A stretch of DNA of 12,098 nucleotides, taken from Candidatus Omnitrophota bacterium. GTDB taxonomy: Bacteria; Omnitrophota; Gorgyraeia; Gorgyraeales; Gorgyraeaceae. A program made the position numbers and the translations under genes. The notes under the pieces were generated by a model. It was not told where the DNA came from. It worked only from the letters and a program-made list of their open reading frames with translations, and did not search any database. Below, piece after piece: positions 7,008 through 12,098 of the stretch. Location of the stretch: positions 1 to 12,098 of the forward strand of contig JAPLMC010000013.1 in assembly GCA_026387215.1 (NCBI GenBank), in the 5' to 3' direction. Numbering within the stretch: position 1 is the first letter of the stretch; every line of letters begins with the position of its first letter.

Positions 7008-7487
7008 ATGAAAATCCTTATAACGTATTATTCTTACAGCGGAAACACTGCAAAGGTGGTTAATATATTTAGAGAAGCCTTGCAGGAAAAAGGAGATGTA
7101 GAAATACAGAGGCTGAAGCCGAAACAGGAGCTGACGTCGTTTGTCAGCCAGTGCATGGCTGCTAGGTCTGGAAAAAGATGTGAACTGGAAGGCAGCGTAT
7201 TATTTAACGTAGGCGCGTATGACATTATAATTATAGGGCTGCCAGTATGGGCGTTTGCGCCTGCACCAGCTATCAATACATACTTGGATAATATTTCAGG
7301 TTTGGCAGGCAAAAAAGTTATTACGCTTATTACTTCAGGCAGCGGGGTAGGGGTAAGTACATGTTTTAGAACGCTCCGGAATATCCTGCAGGATAAAGGT
7401 GCAGTAGACATAAAAGAAATCAACATACCGAATGCGAAAATGACGGAAACAGATTTCATTGTTTCGGCGCTAGAGAAAGCGATTTAG
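7008..7487 (+). CDS. Flavodoxin-like FMN protein
   Basis: This 159-residue protein has the flavodoxin fold. Strand 1 runs directly into the FMN phosphate loop, TYYSYSGNTAKV (residues 6-17). The aromatic isoalloxazine loop GLPVWAFAPAPAINTYL spans 77-93, and KVITLITSGSGVGVST (103-118) is the third flavin-contacting strand and loop. It carries electrons or acts as an FMN reductase-type enzyme; the partner is unknown. Cys49 and Cys58 lie in an insertion after helix 1 and could be redox-active (inference). It starts 6 bases after the SPFH stop with AGGAT as ribosome binding site, so it belongs to the SPFH operon. It is cytoplasmic, with no signal peptide. Confidence 0.88.
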   Translation: MKILITYYSYSGNTAKVVNIFREALQEKGDVEIQRLKPKQELTSFVSQCMAARSGKRCELEGSVLFNVGAYDIIIIGLPVWAFAPAPAINTYLDNISGLAGKKVITLITSGSGVGVSTCFRTLRNILQDKGAVDIKEINIPNAKMTETDFIVSALEKAI

Positions 7488-7497
7488 ATTAAAGATT

Positions 7498-7830
7498 ATG
7501 AGGATATGGGATATTTCCCCGAAAAAATTATGCAGAAATCATCTTCTTGGAGAACATAGAGAGTTACACGCTATCTGGGCTATTTTAACTGAAAACAAAA
7601 TTGGCTACTCTGCTCATCCGGAAACTATTAGGTGGAGAGGCAAGCTCAAGGCTTTATATCTGCGTCATGATAAGCTGGTCCAGGATATGAATAGAAGAGG
7701 TTATGAGCATAAAACGCCTCTTTTGAAAGCATTAGCAAAAGGAAAATGCAAACAGGGCGAATATGTAAATTCTTACAAAGAGCAGATTGAGATTCTGAAG
7801 AGCAAAAAATGCGATTGTAAAATTTGCTAA
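7498..7830 (+). CDS. Pyrimidine dimer DNA glycosylase / endonuclease V family protein
   Basis: The protein has 110 residues and starts MRIWDISPKKL. The key block HLLGEHREL (15-23) matches HLMAEYREL of phage T4 endonuclease V (DenV), placing Glu22 at the position of the catalytic Glu23 and Arg21 at the substrate-contacting Arg22. Family members use the N-terminal amino group and this glutamate to cut the glycosyl bond 5' of UV-induced cyclobutane dimers and then nick the strand. Later segments, RWRGKLKALYLRHDKLVQDM and RGYEHKTPL, also fit the family. It is slightly shorter than DenV (138) and ends in a Cys-rich tail (CDCKIC), possibly metal-binding. It is the third gene of the SPFH-flavodoxin operon, 10 bases after the flavodoxin stop. 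Activity on dimers is inferred. Confidence 0.82.
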   Translation: MRIWDISPKKLCRNHLLGEHRELHAIWAILTENKIGYSAHPETIRWRGKLKALYLRHDKLVQDMNRRGYEHKTPLLKALAKGKCKQGEYVNSYKEQIEILKSKKCDCKIC

Positions 7831-7842
7831 ATGTAATATAAC

Positions 7843-7880
7843 AAAGTTGACAAACTGACAATGTCGGTTTTGTAAACTTT
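7843..7880. repeat. Nested palindrome, copy A
   Basis: AAAGTTGACA (7843-7852) and TGTAAACTTT (7871-7880) form outer arms with 9 of 10 bases complementary. Between them lies TGACA-A-TGTCG (7856-7866), an inner palindrome. The layout (arm, 3 bases, inner palindrome, 4 bases, arm) is identical to copies B and C near the window end. It sits 34 bases upstream of the nitroreductase start, so it could be an operator or an RNA hairpin in the leader. Confidence 0.75.
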
Positions 7881-7913
7881 ATTTTACCAAAGGTGGCATA
7901 AAAAAGGGGCGTT

Positions 7914-8504
7914 ATGAAAATAATCAGATCGATGATCTTAACTGTATTTCTTATTGGAATAGCTGCTTTGGGTTATCCTGAAGATAATCCTACACTCAAA
8001 GTGATATATAGCCGCAAAAGCGTAAGGCATTATATAGACCGCAAAGCTACTAAAGAAGATTTATTGACACTTGTCAAAGCAGGCATGGCAGCGCCTACAG
8101 CTGTGGATAGAAGGCCGTGGGCTTTTGTGATAGTTACTGATAAAGCCAAATTAGAAGAGCTTGAGGCAGGATTACCTTACGCGAAGATGCTTACCAAATC
8201 AGGAGCTGGAATCATAGTGTGTGGAGTTATGGAAAAAGCGCTGCCAGGAGAAGGGAAAGAATTTTGGATACAGGATTGCTCAGCTGCTACGGAAAACATA
8301 CTTCTTGCAGCTGAATCTATAGGTCTGGGCGCGGTATGGACCGGGGCTTATCCATCCAAGGAAAGAATGGATTATATAAGAAAAGTTCTGGGTATGCCTG
8401 AAAACATAGTCCCTTTAAATGTAATTCCAGTGGGTTATCCAGTAGGAGATGAAAAGCCAAAAGATAAATTTGATCCGGTGAATGTACACTGGGAAAAATG
8501 GTAA
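7914..8504 (+). CDS. Nitroreductase family flavoprotein with signal peptide
   Basis: Residues 1-21 form a signal peptide or N-terminal anchor (MKIIRSMILTVFLIGIAALG). A nitroreductase domain follows: the FMN phosphate-binding RKSVRHY (34-40), AAPTAVDRRPW (59-69), the dimer and flavin helix QDCSAATENILLAAESIGLG (120-139) with VWTGAYP, and IPVGYP (171-176). Such enzymes reduce nitro compounds, quinones or flavins using NAD(P)H. An exported position is unusual because FMN and NAD(P)H are cytoplasmic; it could be anchored or translocated folded, although no twin-arginine motif is seen. The ribosome binding site is AGGGG just before the ATG. The nested palindrome copy A lies upstream and may control it. 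Confidence 0.88.
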   Translation: MKIIRSMILTVFLIGIAALGYPEDNPTLKVIYSRKSVRHYIDRKATKEDLLTLVKAGMAAPTAVDRRPWAFVIVTDKAKLEELEAGLPYAKMLTKSGAGIIVCGVMEKALPGEGKEFWIQDCSAATENILLAAESIGLGAVWTGAYPSKERMDYIRKVLGMPENIVPLNVIPVGYPVGDEKPKDKFDPVNVHWEKW

Positions 8505-8529
8505 AATTCCTCATAGACGCCTGCCAAGC

Positions 8530-8557
8530 TTGATTAAATAGAAAAATATGGTATATT
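8530..8557 (+). promoter_or_regulatory. Promoter directly before the TPR gene (very short leader)
   Basis: TTGATT (8530-8535), a 16-nt spacer and TATATT (8552-8557) with an extended TGG before it. The predicted start near 8564 leaves only about 7 bases before ATG 8571, with no ribosome binding site, suggesting a leaderless or near-leaderless mRNA. Confidence 0.5.
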
Positions 8558-8570
8558 TTATGCAGCTTTT

Positions 8571-9827
8571 ATGAGTATAATTAAAACAAATAAAGTCATA
8601 GCTGCAGTTATTGTATTTATCGCCGTGTGTCTATCCGCTTATATAACCATTCCTGTTTTAGCTGATGAGCCTGCACTGAAGGTGCCTAGTATAGAAAAAT
8701 TCTTATCCGGAGAAGCATTTCCAGAAGAAGCGTATATATTAATAGATAAGTTCCAGAGTGAGATCAAAAAAAATCCTTTAAATAATGCTAATTACGCCGC
8801 ACTCGCTTTTTTTTATGATTATATAGGTGCATACGACAAGGCGTTGGAAGCGATAAAGTCTGAAATAAAATATACTCCTGAGAAAAGCGAGTGGGATATA
8901 ATTTATGGGAATTTCGCTAGGGAATATCTTAATCTAGATAGGCTAGGCGATGTAAGTAAACCCGCCCTTAAGTCATTAAAATTTAATTTCAGAAATATCA
9001 CCAGCCGCATGCTTTTATTAAAATATTATATTTTAAAAGGCCGGTATAAAGAAGCTGGCCTGGAGCTTAAAATATTGAGCAGACTTGATAAAGAGACGGA
9101 TTTCTATTATGAAATATACGCTTATTGTTTTGATAAGATTAAGAATGGAAATGACATAATAGAGCTTTTTAAAGAATTTGTAAAGGCCAACCCAAAAAGT
9201 TATTTAGCTTATAGGATATTGGGAACAGCTATAAGAGATTTTTCTTATGGAGATATGGAAAGAAACTTGCCTATGATTATGGAATCTTTTAATAAAGCCT
9301 TGGAACTAAATCCTACATATATCCCTATTTACATATCTATATCAAATACTTATATGCACCTTGGATTAAAAACCAATAATAAATCGTATTTTAATGAATC
9401 TCTCAACCAGATCAATAAGGCATATAAGCTGGACCAGAAGAATTTGAAATTAGCGTATTGCGCGGGTTATATATTTTTAGCTATGGATGAATACGATAAA
9501 GGTATAGAAAGGCTTGAGCATGTGTTTAATCGTGGCTTCAACGATCAGGATACGGCTGAGCTTCTGGCCGCGGCTTATAATAACAAGGCGTATTCATATT
9601 ATGAGACAGGTAAAAATATTAAAGAAGGATTGAAAATAATTGAAAGGGCTATTATGTTAGATCCAAACAATGGCCTGATTTTGAGCACAAAAGCAGAACT
9701 TTTATACAAATCCAAGAGGTTTAAAGAGGCTTATAAGTATATTCAAATGGCCATGAAATTAAAACCGGACGAGCCAGGGATAAAACAAGATTTAGCAAAC
9801 ATAGAAAAAGCCATGAAAGGCAAATGA
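8571..9827 (+). CDS. TPR-repeat protein with N-terminal membrane anchor or signal peptide
   Basis: This 418-residue protein begins with a short basic stretch and a hydrophobic segment (residues 9-31, ending VLA-DEP, a possible signal-peptidase site). The rest is helical tetratricopeptide repeats, recognisable by the family pattern: AALAFFYDYIGAYDKALEAI (about 76-95), MESFNKALELNPTYIPIYI, EYDKGIERLEHVF, KEGLKIIERAIMLDPNNG and RFKEAYKYIQMAMKLKPDEP near the C-terminus. TPR arrays bind other proteins, here probably in the periplasm or at the membrane face; the partner is unknown. No ribosome binding site is seen and the promoter lies immediately upstream. A 50-codon gene follows 11 bases after its stop, with its ribosome binding site overlapping that stop. 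Confidence 0.88.
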   Translation: MSIIKTNKVIAAVIVFIAVCLSAYITIPVLADEPALKVPSIEKFLSGEAFPEEAYILIDKFQSEIKKNPLNNANYAALAFFYDYIGAYDKALEAIKSEIKYTPEKSEWDIIYGNFAREYLNLDRLGDVSKPALKSLKFNFRNITSRMLLLKYYILKGRYKEAGLELKILSRLDKETDFYYEIYAYCFDKIKNGNDIIELFKEFVKANPKSYLAYRILGTAIRDFSYGDMERNLPMIMESFNKALELNPTYIPIYISISNTYMHLGLKTNNKSYFNESLNQINKAYKLDQKNLKLAYCAGYIFLAMDEYDKGIERLEHVFNRGFNDQDTAELLAAAYNNKAYSYYETGKNIKEGLKIIERAIMLDPNNGLILSTKAELLYKSKRFKEAYKYIQMAMKLKPDEPGIKQDLANIEKAMKGK

Positions 9828-9838
9828 AAGGAAGCTAT

Positions 9839-9991
9839 ATGAAAATAGGGGGCAAAGCGGTAACTGTTTTCAAGATAAGGAATCGCAAGGGATACGCTGC
9901 AATATGCTGCAATAATATTACAGAAGGCAGGACTTTCCAAGAAGCTTGCGCAAGGATGGAAAAAGCTCTCAGGAGAAAGCCGAAAAAATAA
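9839..9991 (+). CDS. Small HicB-like protein (50 residues)
   Basis: The ATG at 9839 has an excellent AAAGGA (9827-9832) 6 bases upstream that overlaps the TPR gene stop, so translation is probably coupled. The 50-residue product reads as strand VTVFKIRNRKGYAAICC, a turn ITEGRTF, and helix QEACARMEKALRRK. This matches the beta-beta-beta-alpha core of HicB-type and related small domains (pattern: strand, GY-x-A strand, G-x-T-x-x-E-A helix). HicB proteins are antitoxins or RNase-H-fold relatives, but no HicA toxin gene (double-stranded RNA-binding-like, about 60 residues) is visible on either side and there is no C-terminal DNA-binding domain. It is basic and Cys-containing (two adjacent Cys and a third). 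The function is unknown. Confidence 0.72.
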   Translation: MKIGGKAVTVFKIRNRKGYAAICCNNITEGRTFQEACARMEKALRRKPKK

Positions 9992-9994
9992 TTC

Positions 9995-10022
9995 TTGACA
10001 AAAACAGAAAAAATGTTATACT
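9995..10022 (+). promoter_or_regulatory. Strong promoter upstream of the cold-shock region
   Basis: TTGACA (9995-10000), a 16-nt spacer and an extended -10, TGT-TATACT (10014-10022). Transcription would start near 10029, inside the 16-bp palindrome that follows. Confidence 0.7.
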
Positions 10023-10035
10023 ATTTGCAAATAGT
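10020..10035. promoter_or_regulatory. 16-bp perfect palindrome at the promoter start site (operator candidate)
   Basis: ACTATTTGCAAATAGT is a perfect palindrome with no spacer, overlapping the end of the -10 box and the predicted transcription start. The position is typical of a repressor operator. Its short AT-rich arms make it a poor RNA hairpin, because transcription would begin inside it. Confidence 0.5.
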
Positions 10036-10111
10036 AAGTAGTAGTAAATAAGTGGTTAAGAAGTCTGGAGCCGTAAGGTATAAGAGCATTAACCTTACGG
10101 TGTTTTTGTTT
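10029..10111 (+). ncRNA. Candidate small RNA or attenuated leader before csp
   Basis: The stretch from the strong promoter start (about 10029) to an intrinsic terminator (CCGTAAGGT 10071-10079, ACCTTACGG 10092-10100, then TGTTTTTGTTT) would give an RNA of about 80 nt with no good open reading frame. A second promoter lies after the terminator, so the cold-shock gene does not depend on readthrough. Either this is an independent small RNA or it is a leader whose terminator is regulated. No known RNA family was recognised. Confidence 0.4.
10071..10111 (+). terminator. Intrinsic terminator or attenuator upstream of csp
   Basis: A 9-bp perfect stem, CCGTAAGGT with ACCTTACGG, plus a possible inner TAA/TTA pairing. 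A T-rich run, TGTTTTTGTTT, follows. Confidence 0.75.
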
Positions 10112-10122
10112 CTGCCATTATT

Positions 10123-10131
10123 TGCTATAAT
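10123..10131 (+). promoter_or_regulatory. Extended -10 promoter of the cold-shock gene
   Basis: TGC-TATAAT is an exact -10 with the extended TGn element. The region 17 bases upstream is T-rich (the preceding terminator tail) and offers no good -35. The start would be near 10138, just before AGGAGG at 10141. Confidence 0.5.
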
Positions 10132-10155
10132 CTTAAAGAAAGGAGGTAGTGAATA

Positions 10156-10356
10156 ATGGCGCGAGGAAAAGTAAAATGGTTCAATAACCAGAAAGGTTAT
10201 GGATTTATTACGCCTGAGAACGGTAAGGATGTGTTTGTACATCATAGCGTTATACAGGGAGACGGTTATAAGTCTTTAGAAGAAGGCCAGGAAGTGGAAT
10301 TTGACATACAGAATGGTCCTAAGGGCGAACAAGCCACAAATGTAGTAAAGGTGTAA
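10156..10356 (+). CDS. Cold-shock domain protein (Csp family)
   Basis: This 66-residue protein is a complete single cold-shock domain with the usual length and layout. It has GKVKWFNNQKGYGFI with the RNP1 motif KGYGFI (13-18), then DVFVHHS containing RNP2 VFVHH (26-30), and a final strand ending QATNVVKV. It binds single-stranded RNA and DNA through the aromatic surface and acts as an RNA chaperone or antiterminator in the cytoplasm. AGGAGG 9 bases before the ATG is a strong ribosome binding site. It has its own extended -10 promoter and a strong terminator, so it is monocistronic. The upstream promoter with an early terminator may add regulation through readthrough, possibly by the Csp protein itself (inference). 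Confidence 0.96.
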   Translation: MARGKVKWFNNQKGYGFITPENGKDVFVHHSVIQGDGYKSLEEGQEVEFDIQNGPKGEQATNVVKV

Positions 10357-10379
10357 CTGAGCGGAAAACTAGTTTGCCA

Positions 10380-10420
10380 ATGAGGCCCGTTATCGTAAGA
10401 TGCGGGCCTCATTTTTTTTG
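10380..10420 (+). terminator. Strong intrinsic terminator after csp
   Basis: ATGAGGCCCG (10380-10389) pairs perfectly with CGGGCCTCAT (10403-10412). Three to four inner pairs close a GTAA tetraloop (GNRA type, 10395-10398). Eight T follow. Confidence 0.93.
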
Positions 10421-10434
10421 ATAAAAGTTTAATA

Positions 10435-10463
10435 TTGCTTTTAAGATACTAAAATGGTATCAT
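10435..10463 (+). promoter_or_regulatory. Promoter at the PHP-kinase start codon (leaderless candidate)
   Basis: TTGCTT (10435-10440), a 17-nt spacer and TATCAT (10458-10463) with an extended TGG (10455-10457). The start would fall at about 10470, the A of the ATG itself. A second TATAAT at 10463-10468 would push the start past that ATG and favour the Met codon at 10482. Confidence 0.45.
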
Positions 10464-10469
10464 ATAATT

Positions 10470-11957
10470 ATGTTATTAGAAATGCATTGTCATACTTCAA
10501 AGTATTCTAAGTGTAGCCAAATAGCTCCCGTAAATCTTGTCAAACAGGTGAAGAAAAAAGAATTGCAAGGGGTTGTTATCACTGAGCATCATTATCTATG
10601 GGGAGAGGATGAGATAAAGGCGCTACGGGTTGAAGCGGAGCTGGATGAAAATTTTTTGATAATGGCAGGCCAGGAAGTGGAAACAGATATTGGACATGTT
10701 CTTGTGTTAGGGGCAGACAGAACAATTGAGGGGGAAATAAGTTTAAAGGATTTAAGAGAGCTTTTCCCAGGCGCTGGTTTAGTGTGGGCCCACCCTTTTA
10801 GAAATGGAAGTATCCCTGGAGAACAGAAATTATTGAACTCTATGCTGGACGCAATAGAGATATTCAGCATGAACCAGACTCTGAAGGAAAACTATCTGGG
10901 ACTAAAAGCTTGGCATGAATATAAGTTTACAGCTGTAAGCGGAAGTGATGCTCATGCGGAAGATATGGCAGGCGTATACCCTGCGCAGTTTGATCATCCG
11001 ATACTCACAATCGAGGATCTTGTAACTGAAATTAAAAAATCAAGATGCAGGCCATTTTTTAAAGAAATTCTACGCTCAGGTACGAATATTGTAGTAACAG
11101 AAGTTACAATCGGCACAAAAGGCGAAGATGAATCCAGAAACAGGATTATATTGAAAAATATAACTGATGATAAAAAGTGGGATGCTGTAAAATTTTCTTC
11201 AAATATAACAGCGTTTTTATATAAAAATGGATTTGCAGAAAATCAGTTCAGGGTGCCGGGGATAATAGAGGTAAATGAGAAGGAAAAACTTATTATTGAG
11301 GTTGGCCAGCGCGGGAAAAATCTTTTTGATTTGTTGGCGCATGTCGATAAATCTATTGGGATGAATTATTTTAAGCTGACAGCGCAGTGGCTTGCCAGAT
11401 TTCATAATAAAGCTATAAGACAAGGCGAGGCAGAAGGCGTGATGGTAAAAGAGCGCAAAAGATTTGATTCGTATTTGAACGCATTTGTTGGGACTAAAAG
11501 CCCATATCTTAGGCAGATAGAACCCATTATAAATTTGATAAAGAATAAAGAAGAAGAGATCTATTTGAAACGCAAAGATTCATTTATATTGAATCACGGA
11601 GACTATCATCCAAAAAATATTATAATAGGCCAGGATAGGCAGCAGGATATAACAACTCTTTTTATCTCCGTGATAGACTTTGGTAATGCGATTTTGTTTC
11701 CACGTTCGTTTGACGTGGGATATTTTTTATCCCAGTTCGAGAGCCAGTTTTATGCGCATCCCGAGATTTTAAAATATTGCAAAGAAGCAGATTTTATTGA
11801 CACTTATGTAAAGGAGTCTGATAATATACCTGCAGATTTCATGGAGCAGGTCGCACTTTTTAAGATAAGAGCGAATCTGAGCATAGCAGCATACCTTATA
11901 AAAGTAGGCAAAGGCGAAAGCCCAGAAATGAAAGCATTAATATCACAAACAACTTGA
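10470..11957 (+). CDS. PHP-domain phosphoesterase fused to an aminoglycoside/choline-kinase-like phosphotransferase
   Basis: Residues 1-200 form a PHP metal-dependent phosphoesterase domain: HCH (His6, His8), ITEHH (39-41), GQEVE with Glu69 and His76, WAHP with His108, and SGSDAH with Asp160 and His162, a nearly complete metal-ligand set. Residues about 205-495 form an APH-type kinase-like domain. It has a degenerate N-lobe (RIILKNI as candidate Lys strand), a hinge-like IIEVGQRGKNLFDLL, ARFHNKA, the catalytic loop HGDYHPKN (376-383, Asp378) and VIDFGNA (401-407, Asp403, magnesium site). PHP enzymes hydrolyse phosphate esters or nucleic acids; APH-like proteins phosphorylate small-molecule hydroxyls. 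One chain with both could act on the same substrate in opposite or successive steps. I see no clear alpha-C glutamate in the N-lobe. Start ATG 10470 lacks a ribosome binding site; ATG 10482 is the alternative and would keep HCH. Confidence 0.85.
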   Translation: MLLEMHCHTSKYSKCSQIAPVNLVKQVKKKELQGVVITEHHYLWGEDEIKALRVEAELDENFLIMAGQEVETDIGHVLVLGADRTIEGEISLKDLRELFPGAGLVWAHPFRNGSIPGEQKLLNSMLDAIEIFSMNQTLKENYLGLKAWHEYKFTAVSGSDAHAEDMAGVYPAQFDHPILTIEDLVTEIKKSRCRPFFKEILRSGTNIVVTEVTIGTKGEDESRNRIILKNITDDKKWDAVKFSSNITAFLYKNGFAENQFRVPGIIEVNEKEKLIIEVGQRGKNLFDLLAHVDKSIGMNYFKLTAQWLARFHNKAIRQGEAEGVMVKERKRFDSYLNAFVGTKSPYLRQIEPIINLIKNKEEEIYLKRKDSFILNHGDYHPKNIIIGQDRQQDITTLFISVIDFGNAILFPRSFDVGYFLSQFESQFYAHPEILKYCKEADFIDTYVKESDNIPADFMEQVALFKIRANLSIAAYLIKVGKGESPEMKALISQTT

Positions 11958-11986
11958 CACTCTGACAATGTCACTTTTGTCAAGTT
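11951..11986. repeat. Nested palindrome, copy B
   Basis: AACTTGACA (11951-11959) and TGTCAAGTT (11978-11986) are perfect 9-bp arms around a perfect inner palindrome, TGACA-A-TGTCA (11963-11973). The left arm contains the stop codon of the PHP-kinase gene. The spacing of all parts equals that of copies A and C. Confidence 0.8.
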
Positions 11987-12005
11987 TATGCCTTCGCGAC
12001 ACAAT

Positions 12006-12037
12006 CTTGACAATGTAACAATGTCACTTTTGTAAAG
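12006..12037. repeat. Nested palindrome, copy C
   Basis: CTTGACA (12006-12012) and TGTAAAG (12031-12037) flank TAACA-A-TGTCA (12016-12026). It has the same layout as copy B, 20 bases before it, and as copy A, with one mismatch in each palindrome. It ends 21 bases before the next start codon. Confidence 0.75.
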
Positions 12038-12058
12038 TTTATTGAAAAAGGAGAAAAT

Positions 12059-12098
12059 ATGGAAAATAAAAATGCGGTAAAAGTAAAAGGGAACCCGG
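12059..12098 (+). CDS. Start of a gene, probably thiol peroxidase (partial)
   Basis: AAAGGAG (12047-12053) 5 bases before ATG 12059 is a strong ribosome binding site. The 13 visible residues, MENKNAVKVKGNP, resemble the N-terminus of thiol peroxidases (Tpx), which open with a short strand ending in a KGNP or QGNP turn, as in the E. coli VHFQGNPVTV. If right, the product is a periplasmic or cytoplasmic peroxidase that removes hydroperoxides. Thirteen residues are too few to be sure. Two nested palindromes precede it. Confidence 0.5.
   Translation, partial: MENKNAVKVKGNP

Noticed and set aside
7034..7459. Long open frame on the minus strand opposite the flavodoxin gene
   Set aside because: It mirrors a well-supported + strand gene, shows no recognisable motif and has no promoter or ribosome binding site; other minus-strand frames in the window are of the same kind.
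7843..7873. TTGACA in the nested palindromes as -35 boxes
   Set aside because: The sequence 17 bases further is TTGTAA or TTGTCA, the complementary palindrome arm, not a convincing -10.
7843..7880. Nested palindrome as an ordinary intrinsic terminator
   Set aside because: The right arm is followed by ATTTTACC, not a clean T run, and the same element with fixed inner spacing recurs upstream of another gene, so a plain terminator is less likely though not excluded.
9839..9991. A HicAB toxin-antitoxin pair
   Set aside because: Only the HicB-like half is seen; the neighbouring TPR and cold-shock genes are not HicA-like.

Overview
The window looks like a chromosomal piece of an uncultured, AT-rich, Gram-negative-type bacterium. 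All recognisable genes lie on the + strand, with short intergenic gaps and sigma70-type promoters (TTGACA-17-TATAAT occurs twice exactly). One exported repeat protein has ALRPPL directly at its predicted signal-peptidase site. I recall that style of N-terminus from candidate phylum Omnitrophota genomes, so that phylum is my best guess; it is not proven by this window.

Region 1 (1-3100): a short in-frame fragment of the DNA polymerase I O-helix runs straight into a small Met/Cys-rich protein, which is followed 3 bases later by a complete type II (Ca2+-type) P-type ATPase. Region 2 (3100-5570): a consensus promoter and a hairpin leader precede a signal-peptide-bearing protein built of twelve 31-residue helical repeats, ending in a sigma-70 region-4-like helix-turn-helix. 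The gene is split by an 11-nt out-of-register insertion inside the array. Region 3 (5490-6083): a monocistronic small cupin-like protein of the ureidoglycolate lyase (AllA) type, with its own promoter and a strong terminator.

Region 4 (6100-7830): a three-gene operon of a membrane SPFH/stomatin-like protein, a flavodoxin and a T4 endonuclease V-type pyrimidine dimer glycosylase. Region 5 (7840-9991): a signal-peptide nitroreductase, a membrane-anchored TPR protein and a 50-residue HicB-like small protein. Region 6 (9992-10412): a strong promoter with a 16-bp palindrome at its start site, an early intrinsic terminator (candidate small RNA or attenuator), then a cold-shock protein with its own extended -10 promoter and terminator.

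Region 7 (10435-12098): an unusual single polypeptide joining a PHP metallophosphoesterase to an aminoglycoside/choline-kinase-like phosphotransferase, followed by the first codons of a probable thiol peroxidase. Three copies of one nested palindrome (near 7860, 11968 and 12021) lie just upstream of the nitroreductase and of the peroxidase-like gene. They may be operators of a small redox regulon or a dispersed palindromic element.

The strongest leads for something undescribed are the PHP-kinase fusion, the shared nested palindrome, the repeat/sigma-4-like protein with its broken array, and the promoter-palindrome-terminator unit before the cold-shock gene.
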